A stretch of DNA of 19,840 nucleotides from assembly GCA_022837485.1 (NCBI GenBank), contig JALHHH010000059.1, positions 1 to 19,840 on the forward strand, in the 5' to 3' direction. The notes beneath the pieces are model-generated. The model ran no database searches. It worked only from the letters and a program-made list of their open reading frames with translations, and was not told the origin of the DNA. Below, piece by piece: positions 1 to 7,701 of this stretch; position 1 is the stretch's first letter, and each line of letters starts with the position of its first letter. The stretch is from Bacteroidales bacterium (GTDB lineage Bacteria > Bacteroidota > Bacteroidia > Bacteroidales > Lentimicrobiaceae). The position numbers and the translations under genes are program-made.

Positions 1-1
1 C

Positions 2-889
2 AACCGGCCCGGTAAAACGCACGACTCCGGGATGCTATCGGGAGATCTTGTGATTTTTCATGCCGGAAGCCTTTCCATCCCTTTTAAGATGCTTGCCGAT
101 TCGTTCAGGTTACTGCATCCTGGTGTAACTATTAAGTCCGAATCGGCAGGAAGTCTGGCTTCGATCCGGAAAATAACCGATCTGAACAGGCCCTGCGATA
201 TCCTGGCCTCGGCCGATTACATACTGATTGACAAGTTGATGATACCCGGGCATGCCGACTGGAACCTATTGTTTGCAGGGAATGAAATGGCAATAGTTTA
301 CCATGAAAAATCAAGGTATGCCCGAGAAATCAATCAGAATAACTGGCATGAAATCCTGATGCGGCCGGATGTTAGTTACGGTCGCTCCGATCCTGACAGC
401 GACCCCTGCGGCTACCGGGCCATTCTTTCCATGAAACTTGCCGAAGCCGGTGGTCTGAAAACCGGATTTACCCGTGCAATGCTTGAAAAAGACAGAAAAT
501 ACATCCGGCCAAAGGAAGTTGACCTTCTGGCATTGCTTGAATCGGGAGCCCTTGATTACATCTTTCTGTACCGCTCGGTAGCCATTCAACACAAGCTGCC
601 ATATCTTGAGCTTCCCGACAGCATCAACCTCTCTGATCCGGATTTAAACGCTTATTACAGCACGGTTTCCGTGGATATTGCCGGAAACCGGCCGGGGGAA
701 AGCATAACACAGAAGGGTGAAGCCATGATCTATGGACTTACCATTCCAAAAAACAACAACAATCCTGAAGCAGCGGAAGCCTTTATCAAATTCCTGACGG
801 GCCCCGGCATGAACCTTATTGAGAAAGCCGGACAAGTTGCGATAAAACCGATACCATCCGAAGGTTCTATTTTATTGCCAACCTTTTAG
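2..889 (+). CDS. wtpA: Tungstate ABC transporter substrate-binding protein, WtpA family (5' partial)
   Basis: This is the extracytoplasmic protein that captures tungstate (or molybdate) and hands it to the WtpB permease. The family signatures are clear. Numbered from the ATG at 32, they are HAGSLSIPF near residues 10-18, the oxyanion region SAGS (38-41), ASADY (59-63), the run RSDPDSDPCGYR (118-129), LESGALDY (169-176) and YRSVAIQH (180-187). In archaeal WtpA/ModA proteins, an Asp and a Glu in the last regions complete an octahedral metal site. The frame stays open from 32 back to base 2 (NRPGKTHDSG before the Met), and no signal peptide is present downstream. I therefore infer that the true start and the signal peptide or lipobox lie left of the window. 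The C-terminus is complete. The partner permease and ATPase are not adjacent but at 5247-7068. Family assignment is firm; the preference for tungstate over molybdate is inferred from the WtpA-type sequence. Confidence 0.9.
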   Translation, partial: NRPGKTHDSGMLSGDLVIFHAGSLSIPFKMLADSFRLLHPGVTIKSESAGSLASIRKITDLNRPCDILASADYILIDKLMIPGHADWNLLFAGNEMAIVYHEKSRYAREINQNNWHEILMRPDVSYGRSDPDSDPCGYRAILSMKLAEAGGLKTGFTRAMLEKDRKYIRPKEVDLLALLESGALDYIFLYRSVAIQHKLPYLELPDSINLSDPDLNAYYSTVSVDIAGNRPGESITQKGEAMIYGLTIPKNNNNPEAAEAFIKFLTGPGMNLIEKAGQVAIKPIPSEGSILLPTF

Positions 890-1003
890 CTGTCAAATCA
901 ATTCCTTTAAATTCGACGTAACGGAAGAATTTAACCGGAGTTCAGCTGCTCCCGGCGAAACATTATCTGCCGTATGCTTGTTACCTAGAAAAACAAAACA
1001 ATC

Positions 1004-2521
1004 ATGCAAGCGGATAAATATGGAATCAGGGGGATCCTGAGAACACTGAATATTGAAGAAATAAATCATGGGGCCACTACCGGTACCGAATGGTTTAAAA
1101 CAAGGGGTGAAGCACTTACCTCCTATTCTCCGGCCGATGGCAGCGCAATTGCCACGGTAAACCAGGCAACATGGGACGATTATGAATTAGTGATGGCCAA
1201 GGCCACGGATGCATTCCGCACCTGGAGAATGGTTCCGGCTCCTAAGAGAGGAGAAATTGTGCGGCAGATCGGTAACCGGCTCAGGGAATATAAGGAACCT
1301 CTGGGTTCGCTCGTTTCGTATGAAATGGGCAAGATTTACCAGGAAGGGCTGGGCGAAGTCCAGGAAATGATCGACATTGCCGATTATGCCGTTGGACTTT
1401 CGCGACAGCTTTACGGTTTTACCATGCATTCGGAGCGTGAAAGGCATCGCATGTACGACCAATACCATCCTCTGGGCGTTGTGGGAGTAATCTCGGCCTT
1501 CAACTTCCCGGTAGCAGTCTGGGCATGGAATGCAATGATTGCAATGGTTGCCGGTGATGTTGTTGTTTGGAAACCATCCTCCAAAGTAATGCTGAGTGCG
1601 ATTGCTGTTCACCGGATCATCGGCAGTGTACTGGAGGAAAACAACGTACCTGAAGGCGTTCTGAATCTTGTTGCCGGTAGCTCAAGAAACATAGGCGACG
1701 ACTTCCTTGCCGACAAACGCATTCCGTTGATTTCCGTAACAGGTTCCACACGGGTGGGACGGCATGTTAGTAAAATAGTTGGTGAGCGGCTCGGACGCAC
1801 CATTCTGGAGCTTGGAGGAAACAATGCCATCATCGTATCCCAATACGGAAACCTTAATATGGCTCTCAGGGCAAGTCTGTTCGGAGCCGTAGCTACAGCC
1901 GGACAAAGATGTACTTCTACCAGAAGGCTGCTGATTCACGACTGTATTTTCGACAAATTCAGGGATAAACTCATTGAAGCTTACAAACAGCTAAAGATTG
2001 GCCATCCGCTCGATCCGGATACGGTTGTTGGGCCGCTGGTTGATCGTGATGCAGTAAAGAACTTCCTGAATGCACAGGAACAGATTAAAAAAGAAGGTGG
2101 CCGGATCGTTTATGGCGGCCAGGTGCTCGTAGGTGAAGGATACGGATCGGGCTGCTATGTCGTACCGTGTATTGCCGAGGTGGAAAACCATTATAAGATT
2201 GTACAGGAAGAAACATTTGCGCCTATTCTTTACCTGATTAAATACAAAACCATGGACGAAGCCATTGAGCATCACAACAACGTTCCTCAGGGACTTTCAT
2301 CGGCAATCTTTTCGAAAAATATCCTGGAAACAGAGAGATTCCTTTCGCATGAGGGCTCGGATTGCGGCATAGCCAATGTGAATATTGCCACAAACGGAGC
2401 TGAAATCGGAGGGGCTTTTGGAGGAGAAAAGGATACGGGCGGGGGGCGTGAAAGTGGATCGGATGCATGGAAGGCATATATGCGCACTTCTCCACCGAAC
2501 TTCCGCTGGCTCAGGGTATAA
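1004..2521 (+). CDS. NAD-dependent aldehyde dehydrogenase, ALDH7 family (alpha-aminoadipic semialdehyde dehydrogenase type)
   Basis: A cytosolic enzyme that oxidises an aldehyde to the acid with NAD+. In the ALDH7 family the usual substrate is alpha-aminoadipic semialdehyde (in equilibrium with piperideine-6-carboxylate), from lysine breakdown. All catalytic parts are visible: Asn167 in FNFP, Lys190 in KPSS, Glu269 in LELGG, nucleophile Cys303 in GQRCTS, and Glu403 in EETFAP. ALDH7 signatures are GEVQEMIDIADYAVG around Glu121, Arg302 just before the nucleophile (the pair that contacts the amino-acid end of the substrate in human ALDH7A1), and the C-terminal GGEKDTGGGRESGSDAWK. The length of 505 aa is normal. 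The start is the first in-frame ATG after a 114-bp gap. The gene stands alone, and its 3' side faces the fcl gene across terminators. No other lysine-catabolism gene is in the window, so the substrate is inferred from the family only. Confidence 0.93.
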   Translation: MQADKYGIRGILRTLNIEEINHGATTGTEWFKTRGEALTSYSPADGSAIATVNQATWDDYELVMAKATDAFRTWRMVPAPKRGEIVRQIGNRLREYKEPLGSLVSYEMGKIYQEGLGEVQEMIDIADYAVGLSRQLYGFTMHSERERHRMYDQYHPLGVVGVISAFNFPVAVWAWNAMIAMVAGDVVVWKPSSKVMLSAIAVHRIIGSVLEENNVPEGVLNLVAGSSRNIGDDFLADKRIPLISVTGSTRVGRHVSKIVGERLGRTILELGGNNAIIVSQYGNLNMALRASLFGAVATAGQRCTSTRRLLIHDCIFDKFRDKLIEAYKQLKIGHPLDPDTVVGPLVDRDAVKNFLNAQEQIKKEGGRIVYGGQVLVGEGYGSGCYVVPCIAEVENHYKIVQEETFAPILYLIKYKTMDEAIEHHNNVPQGLSSAIFSKNILETERFLSHEGSDCGIANVNIATNGAEIGGAFGGEKDTGGGRESGSDAWKAYMRTSPPNFRWLRV

Positions 2522-2609
2522 AATTCGACGCTTTTGATGACTAAAGCTGGTTAATAGCATCCGGGCATTCAAATCCACCGGGGATACCCGGAACAAGCAA
2601 ACCATTGAA

Positions 2610-2656
2610 AAACCCGGCTGTATGGGCTGAAAATGTTCGCCGATACAGCCGGGTTT
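2610..2656 (+). terminator. Terminator-like hairpin after the aldehyde dehydrogenase gene
   Basis: A perfect 14-bp inverted repeat (AAACCCGGCTGTAT at 2610-2623 with ATACAGCCGGGTTT at 2643-2656) encloses a 19-nt loop, about 90 bp past the stop codon. The tail TTATTCCTT is only moderately U-rich. The position between two convergent genes suits a shared, two-way terminator. Confidence 0.65.
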
Positions 2657-2692
2657 ATTCCTTAGAATATACCCTTAAAAACCATAAGTCGG

Positions 2693-2729
2693 CAAAAACA
2701 AACTGCCGGCATTCCCTGACTGACGGCAG
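2693..2729 (-). terminator. Probable terminator of the gmd-fcl operon
   Basis: On the minus strand, the 6-bp arms CTGCCG and CGGCAG (2724-2729 and 2703-2708) are followed by TTTGTTTTTG (2702-2693). The site lies 25 bp past the fcl stop codon, which is a usual distance. The stem is short, so confidence is moderate. Confidence 0.45.
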
Positions 2730-2753
2730 GAACGAATCCAACAGAATTGATTG

Positions 2754-3866
2754 CTAACTTTGTGTATAATGCCTGTATACAGCAGCGATTCCGTCTTTCA
2801 GATCCATGCGGCTTTTCCAGCCCAGGGAATGAAGGCGGGAAACATCCAGCAGCTTGCGGGGAGTACCATCGGGTTTTGAAGGATCGAATTCGATCTTTCC
2901 TCCGAATCCGATTACCTCTTTCACCAGTAATGCCAGATCCCGGATAGCAATTTCGCTTCCGCTTCCTATGTTTATGTGGGTATTTCTGACCTCACCGGAA
3001 GGCTTTCCGCCGGTAAAACCAACAAGTCTTGAAAAACTGTAATTCTCCATAAGAAAAACGCAGGCGTCCGCCATATCTTCCACCCACAAAAATTCCCGCA
3101 AGGGGGTTCCTGTTCCCCAAAGGTACAAAACCACCCGTGACGAACCGTTTTCTGAGGTTTCCTTTACGATACCGTATTTAGAGAGGTAATTCATCAATGC
3201 TTCATCCGTTTCAACCGCATGCGATTCGGAACCTCCAAAGCGCTGAAGATCGTTACGTACAGCCTGAAGATCGCCTTCCTCCAGGCAACGGCTGAGATGA
3301 ATTTTACGAATCAGGGCAGGCAACACATGCGACTTTCCAAGATCGAAGTTATCGTTAATGCCATACAGGTTGGTAGGCATCACCGAAATAAAGTCGGTGC
3401 CGTATTGAAGGTTATACGATTCGCACATCTTCATTCCGGCAATCTTTGCAATGGCATAAGGTTCGTTGGTGTATTCCAGCTCCGAAGTCAGGAGGCAATC
3501 CTCCGGCATAGGCTGTGGGGCATTTCTTGGGTAAACACAACTACTTCCGAGAAAGAGGAGCTTTTTCGCTCCGTTGAGCCAGGCCTGATGAATCACATTG
3601 TTCTGTATCTGCAGGTTTTCGTAGATAAACTGAGCCCTGAAGGTATTATTGGCCATAATTCCGCCGACTTTCGCGGCAGCCAGAAAAACGTATTCCGGTT
3701 TTTCTTCCGCAAAGAAACGGCTGACGGCAAGCTGATCGGTAAGATCGAGTTCATCAAAAGTCCGGGTAATCAGCCGGGTATATCCTTTTTTTGTCAGGTT
3801 GCGTAAAATAGCACTTCCAACCAGCCCCCGGTGGCCGGCAATATAAATCCTGCTTTCTTTTTCCAT
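2754..3866 (-). CDS. fcl: GDP-L-fucose synthase
   Basis: A cytosolic NADPH-dependent epimerase-reductase of the extended SDR family. It converts GDP-4-keto-6-deoxy-D-mannose to GDP-L-fucose, the donor for fucosylated capsule, LPS or glycoproteins. It has the Rossmann motif GHRGLVG (11-17), GSSCVYP with Ser108 and Cys110, the YxxxK pair Tyr137/Lys141, and His180 in SHVLPAL. These match the catalytic residues of E. coli Fcl with an offset of one. At 370 aa it is about 50 residues longer than E. coli Fcl. The extra length is an insert at about residues 194-248, before GTGTPLREFLWVEDMA, as in the longer Bacteroides-type enzymes. It starts 21 bp after the gmd stop codon, so the two are very likely cotranscribed and act in sequence. 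Confidence 0.95.
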   Translation of the reverse strand: MEKESRIYIAGHRGLVGSAILRNLTKKGYTRLITRTFDELDLTDQLAVSRFFAEEKPEYVFLAAAKVGGIMANNTFRAQFIYENLQIQNNVIHQAWLNGAKKLLFLGSSCVYPRNAPQPMPEDCLLTSELEYTNEPYAIAKIAGMKMCESYNLQYGTDFISVMPTNLYGINDNFDLGKSHVLPALIRKIHLSRCLEEGDLQAVRNDLQRFGGSESHAVETDEALMNYLSKYGIVKETSENGSSRVVLYLWGTGTPLREFLWVEDMADACVFLMENYSFSRLVGFTGGKPSGEVRNTHINIGSGSEIAIRDLALLVKEVIGFGGKIEFDPSKPDGTPRKLLDVSRLHSLGWKSRMDLKDGIAAVYRHYTQS

Positions 3867-3887
3867 ACTGCTATCAGGTAGTAATCT

Positions 3888-5015
3888 TTATTCGAAATAG
3901 CTGAGAATATCGTAACCGCCTTCTTTGAGGTAACGGTCTTTCTTCATCATTTTTAAATCGCTTTCCATCATATCGCTTACAAGGCCTTTAAGGTCGTATT
4001 CCGGCTCCCAGCCAAGTTTTTCCTTTGCTTTGGTGGGATCTCCTATCAGAAGTTCCACTTCGGTGGGCCTGAAATACATGGGATCCACGGCCAATACTTC
4101 TTTCCCTTTGGGCAGCTGATATTGCGGATTATTACACTCAGCAACGCATGCCTTTTCGTTGATACCGGATCCTGAAAACTCCAGTTCTATCCCAACTTCG
4201 GCGAATGCCATACGTACAAACTCCCGCACCTCGGTGGTTTTGCCTGTTGCAATTACATAATCGTCGGGTTTATCCTGCTGCAGTATCAGGTACATGGCTT
4301 TTACATAGTCCTTGGCATGTCCCCAGTCTCTGCGTGCCGAAAGATTACCGAGGAACAGCTTATCCTGCATCCCCAGCGCAATGCGGGAAACCGCCATTGT
4401 AATCTTGCGGGTTACAAACGTCTCACCGCGAATCGGTGATTCGTGATTGAAAAGTATGCCGTTGGCTGCAAATAACCCATATGCTTCACGGTAGTTAACC
4501 GTAATCCAGTATGCGTATTGTTTGGCAACGGCATAGGGACTACGGGGATAAAACGGCGTGGTTTCGGATTGTGGAATCTGCTGAACAAGTCCGTAAAGCT
4601 CACTGGTTGATGCCTGGTAAATCCTGGTTTTGGAAGCAAGGTTGAGCAACCGGACGGCTTCCAGAATTCGCAGGGTACCAATACCATCTGCATTGGCGGT
4701 ATATTCTGGGGAGTCGAAGCTCACTTTAACGTGCGACATAGCGGCAAGATTATAAATCTCATCCGGCTGAACTTCCTGTATGATGCGCGTCAGGTTCGAC
4801 GAATCGGTCATATCGCCGTAATGAAGAATAAATCTGCGGTTTTCCTTATGCGGATCTTCGTACAGATGATCGATGCGGTTGGTGTTAAAAAGAGAACTTC
4901 TGCGCTTAATGCCATGGACGGTGTACCCTTTGTGCAGAAGGAAATCGGCCAGGTATGCACCATCCTGACCGGTAACACCTGTTATCAATGCAACTTTATT
5001 TGACATATTTATCAT
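3888..5015 (-). CDS. gmd: GDP-mannose 4,6-dehydratase
   Basis: Catalyses the first step from GDP-D-mannose to GDP-4-keto-6-deoxy-D-mannose, with a tightly bound NADP+. It is an extended SDR protein with GVTGQDG (13-19), RRSS (38-41, cofactor phosphate region), the catalytic Thr137 and Glu139 in STSELYG, and Tyr161/Lys165 in YAVAK. NHESPIRGETFVTRKIT and RDWGHAKDYV are near-identical to E. coli Gmd, and the length is standard. Two in-frame ATG codons are possible, at 5015 and 5006. The second gives MSNKVALITG, which aligns with other Gmd proteins, and the promoter at 5027-5057 leaves almost no leader for the first. The 5006 start is therefore at least as likely. It is the first gene of a two-gene operon with fcl. 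Confidence 0.96.
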   Translation of the reverse strand: MINMSNKVALITGVTGQDGAYLADFLLHKGYTVHGIKRRSSLFNTNRIDHLYEDPHKENRRFILHYGDMTDSSNLTRIIQEVQPDEIYNLAAMSHVKVSFDSPEYTANADGIGTLRILEAVRLLNLASKTRIYQASTSELYGLVQQIPQSETTPFYPRSPYAVAKQYAYWITVNYREAYGLFAANGILFNHESPIRGETFVTRKITMAVSRIALGMQDKLFLGNLSARRDWGHAKDYVKAMYLILQQDKPDDYVIATGKTTEVREFVRMAFAEVGIELEFSGSGINEKACVAECNNPQYQLPKGKEVLAVDPMYFRPTEVELLIGDPTKAKEKLGWEPEYDLKGLVSDMMESDLKMMKKDRYLKEGGYDILSYFE

Positions 5016-5026
5016 TTTTCAAACCA

Positions 5027-5057
5027 CAAACGTACGTGAAATCCGGCGATTTCGCAA
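5027..5057 (-). promoter_or_regulatory. Bacteroidota-type promoter of gmd-fcl
   Basis: On the minus strand, TTG (5057-5055), 20 nt, then TACGTTTG (5034-5027) match the Bacteroidota primary sigma consensus (TTTG at -33, TAnnTTTG at -7). Transcription would begin near 5020, leaving a leader of only about 5 nt to the ATG at 5015 or 14 nt to the ATG at 5006. Confidence 0.55.
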
Positions 5058-5204
5058 GGCTGATATAAAAATGACGCCTGTTGACGGCAAAGTAAGAATC
5101 TTTAGAAACATCCCTATTTCTGAAGGTTCCGAAGCCCGGCGAAGAGATTGGATAAAGGCAGATTACCGGCAGGAGATCCCATATGCTGAGCAATCAAAAT
5201 ATGC

Positions 5205-5212
5205 TACCTTTG
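5205..5212 (+). promoter_or_regulatory. Possible -7 element for the wtpB operon
   Basis: TACCTTTG fits the Bacteroidota TAnnTTTG element and lies about 35 bp before the wtpB start codon. No TTG is found at the expected upstream spacing, so this is a half-match only. Confidence 0.35.
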
Positions 5213-5246
5213 CCGGAATATCGTTCATCAACAACACCAACGCAGC

Positions 5247-6032
5247 ATGCATCGCAACACTTTCAGGATTGTAATGACGCTGAGCGGCTCACTGGTTTTA
5301 CTTTTCATTATTGCTCCCCTTGCCGGGATTCTTTTAAAAAGTGAGACCTCTGAAATCGTGTCTGCCTTCCGCGAACCTGAAGTTACAGGTAGCATCTGGC
5401 TAACGGTTGCAACGTCGATGGCGGCAACGTTTTTATTTGCGTTTCTGTCGCTTCCGCTTGCATGGATGCTGGCCAGGAAGAAGTTCCCTGGGCGAAAACT
5501 GGTGCTTGGCATCATTGACCTTCCGGTAGTTATTCCGCATACAGCTGCCGGTATAGCCCTGCTGGGCGTTATTTCAAGAGATACCCTTGCCGGGAAAGCG
5601 GCCGCAAATCTTGGTTTTGATCTTATTGGAAGTGCAGCCGGCATCGTTCTGGCCATGGCTTTTGTCAGCCTTCCCTTTTTTATCAATGCAGCCCGTGAAG
5701 GATTCTCAAACGTACCCGAGCGCCTCGAAAAAGCAGCGCTTAATCTGGGCGCTTCTCCCCTCAGGGTATTCCTGAGCATCTCCGTACCTCTGGCAATGCG
5801 TCAGATCGTTTCAGGAAGCGTGATGATGTTTGCCAGGGGGATGAGCGAATTCGGCGCCGTTGTGGTTATAGCCTACCACCCTATGACGGCACCCGTGCTT
5901 ATTTTTGAACGCTTCAGTTCATTCGGACTACAGTATGCCCGTCCGGTTTCGGTAATTTTCATCGTTATTTCCGTTGTAATGTTTCTGATCATGCGACTTA
6001 TCGCAAGAGACCCTGAAAATGCTAGAAATTAG
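5247..6032 (+). CDS. wtpB: Tungstate/molybdate ABC transporter permease, WtpB/ModB type
   Basis: An inner-membrane permease of the molybdate/tungstate/sulfate class that forms the channel for the oxyanion. Hydrophobic spans are visible at about residues 7-27, 44-68, 85-105, 128-150, 183-200 and 232-252, giving roughly six helices. The cytoplasmic coupling loop is the classic EKAALNLGASPLRVFLSISVPL (about 167-188), which docks on the ATPase. It is followed by RGMSEFGAVVVIAYHP, typical of ModB/WtpB. The length of 261 aa is normal. The ATG gives a charged N-terminus ahead of the first helix, and no Shine-Dalgarno is seen. The last 14 bp overlap wtpC, which implies translational coupling. The WtpB name rather than ModB rests on the WtpA-type binding protein encoded at the left edge. 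Confidence 0.88.
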   Translation: MHRNTFRIVMTLSGSLVLLFIIAPLAGILLKSETSEIVSAFREPEVTGSIWLTVATSMAATFLFAFLSLPLAWMLARKKFPGRKLVLGIIDLPVVIPHTAAGIALLGVISRDTLAGKAAANLGFDLIGSAAGIVLAMAFVSLPFFINAAREGFSNVPERLEKAALNLGASPLRVFLSISVPLAMRQIVSGSVMMFARGMSEFGAVVVIAYHPMTAPVLIFERFSSFGLQYARPVSVIFIVISVVMFLIMRLIARDPENARN

Positions 6033-7068
6033 TGATTTAAGTAAAATATTCAGGCGATTTAGCCTTAGCGGGATAAACCTGAAAATCGGCCGCGACGATT
6101 ACTACGTACTGCTGGGGGAGTCGGGAGCCGGGAAATCGGTATTGCTTGAACTTATTGCCGGTATTATCCGGCCAGACAGCGGCCGCATTTTTCTCGGCGG
6201 TAAAGATATCACGCATATCCCGGTTGAAAAAAGGCGGACTGGTCTGATGTTTCAGTCACCGGCCGTCTTTCCGCACATGACGGTGTCAGGCAACATCGCG
6301 TATCCGCTCCACGGCTTACCGGGTCGTGTGAAGGAAGCAAAAGTGCAGGAACTTGCGGCTCAGATGGGCATTACGCACTTGTCTGAGGAACGGCCGGCCA
6401 AGCTTTCAGGCGGGGAGTTGCAGCGTCTGGCGCTTGCACGCACACTGGCCTCGGAACCCCTGATGCTCCTGCTGGACGAACCCCTTTCGTCGGTCGATAC
6501 TCCAATGAAAGCTTCGCTGCGCGGACTTCTGCGAAACCTCAACCAGCAGGGAATGCCCGTTCTGCATGTAACCCATGACTTTGAAGAAGCCATTGCCCTC
6601 GCCACTCATATTGCCGTAATGGAAAACGGAAAAATCATTCAAACCGGCACCCCGGAAGAAATTATACGTCAGCCAAAAAGTGGTTTTGCAGCCGGTTTTA
6701 CAGGCGAAAAAAACTTCTTCAGGGCCAGGGTATACGGAATGTATGCGATGCTGGAAATTTCTGAATACCTCAGAGAGCCCCTGCGCATCCGCCTGGAAGA
6801 GTTGCACGGTGACGGCCCTGCTAGTATTCTGATACGGAGCGGTCGTATTCTGATTGCAACAACCGCCCCCGACCTTAGCACTACCAACAACTTTCCCGGA
6901 AAAATCAGCAGCATAAGTCCCTTGCGCGACGGATACGAGGTTTGTATTGAAAACGGATACCGTTTTTATGCCAGGATAACTGCCGAATCGTTTGAGCGCA
7001 TGCACCTGACGCCTGGCAAAGAAGTCTGGGCATGCTTTAAGGCATCGGCTGCCGAGATAATCCGGTAA
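6019..7068 (+). CDS. wtpC: Tungstate/molybdate ABC transporter ATP-binding protein, WtpC/ModC type
   Basis: The cytoplasmic ATPase that powers oxyanion import. It shows Walker A GESGAGKS (33-40), the Q-loop at Gln79 (LMFQSP), signature LSGGE (129-133), Walker B LMLLLDEP (148-155), the D-loop SSVD, and the H-loop His186 (HVTHD). The C-terminal part from about 285 to 349 looks like a TOBE-type regulatory domain, containing ILIRSGRILIAT and YRFYARITAES. In ModC/WtpC proteins this domain can bind the oxyanion and inhibit transport. The 349 aa length is typical. The gene overlaps wtpB by 14 bp and is followed after 18 bp by a MobB-like gene, so all three are probably one transcript. Confidence 0.9.
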   Translation: MLEISDLSKIFRRFSLSGINLKIGRDDYYVLLGESGAGKSVLLELIAGIIRPDSGRIFLGGKDITHIPVEKRRTGLMFQSPAVFPHMTVSGNIAYPLHGLPGRVKEAKVQELAAQMGITHLSEERPAKLSGGELQRLALARTLASEPLMLLLDEPLSSVDTPMKASLRGLLRNLNQQGMPVLHVTHDFEEAIALATHIAVMENGKIIQTGTPEEIIRQPKSGFAAGFTGEKNFFRARVYGMYAMLEISEYLREPLRIRLEELHGDGPASILIRSGRILIATTAPDLSTTNNFPGKISSISPLRDGYEVCIENGYRFYARITAESFERMHLTPGKEVWACFKASAAEIIR

Positions 7069-7086
7069 ATATTTTTTTGCCGAACT

Positions 7087-7689
7087 ATGAGGAACGAAAA
7101 GACTCAGGATCCTGCCATCATACAAATGCCTCAGATGCTTATAGCAGGCGGATCTTCACGCAACGTCGGAAAGACCAGTGTTTGTCTCCGGCTGATTGAA
7201 CGGTATGCAAAACTTACGGATATCGTAGCATTAAAGGTAACGCGCGTTTACCCGGGCGAAGAGGAATATCACGGGAATCATGGCGAAATGCTGAGCGGAA
7301 ACGGATTTAGGATAACGGAAGAAACGCACGGCAGCAGCATGAAAGACACAGCCCGTATGCTCAGGGCAGGTGCGAAACGGGCATTTTACATCGAGACAAC
7401 GGAAGAAGCGCTTCAGGAAGCTTTTCAGGCGTTTACCCTCCTGGCCGGTACATCTTCAGCCTTTGTCTGTGAATCGCGCAGCCTGCGGAAGATCGTTAAA
7501 CCCGGAGTCTTTGTACTTATCCGCCAGGCAGGAACATTTACTGCAAAAAAGGGCTTTAACCTGCTCGAACCACTGGCCGACCTTACGGCAGTGTTTAATC
7601 CTCAGGCACAAACTTCCGCCGCCATTGCCGGACGAATCCGATGGGATGGATGCCGGTGGATGGCTGATCCGGAAATTTCAGCCAAATAA
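7087..7689 (+). CDS. MobB-like P-loop NTPase, probably linked to molybdenum/tungsten cofactor
   Basis: A 200-aa cytosolic protein with a P-loop, GGSSRNVGKTS (21-31), that differs from the standard GxxGxGKST form. It is followed by a lysine-containing strand (ALKVTR, 48-53) and then GSSMKDTARMLRAGA (82-96), which resembles the GKDS...AGA segment of MobB, a GTP-binding helper in making the guanine-dinucleotide form of the cofactor. A later stretch, FVCESRSLRKIVKPGVFVLI (126-145), holds a Cys-Glu-Ser-Arg whose role I cannot assign. It lies 18 bp after wtpC in the same operon, so a role in molybdopterin or tungstopterin cofactor handling is plausible. This is inferred from context and weak motif similarity. 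It is not a clear orthologue of MobB, and a different oxyanion-related NTPase is possible. Its stop codon is 12 bp from that of the convergent LRR gene. Confidence 0.65.
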   Translation: MRNEKTQDPAIIQMPQMLIAGGSSRNVGKTSVCLRLIERYAKLTDIVALKVTRVYPGEEEYHGNHGEMLSGNGFRITEETHGSSMKDTARMLRAGAKRAFYIETTEEALQEAFQAFTLLAGTSSAFVCESRSLRKIVKPGVFVLIRQAGTFTAKKGFNLLEPLADLTAVFNPQAQTSAAIAGRIRWDGCRWMADPEISAK

Positions 7690-7701
7690 ATATCTCCTTT
7701 C

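Noticed and set aside
890..1003. Possible promoter TATGCTTG at 973-980 before the aldehyde dehydrogenase gene
   Set aside because: It departs from TAnnTTTG by one base and has no TTG at the right distance, so it is too weak to list.
3219..3806. 195-aa open frame antisense to fcl
   Set aside because: Shadow of a clear GDP-fucose synthase gene; no recognisable domain and no promoter.
5071..5274. 67-aa open frame in the gap before wtpB
   Set aside because: It crosses the wtpB start and the promoter region, and its composition is unremarkable.
6406..7125. 239-aa open frame antisense to wtpC
   Set aside because: Lies opposite a clear ABC ATPase gene; no domain or export signal is seen.
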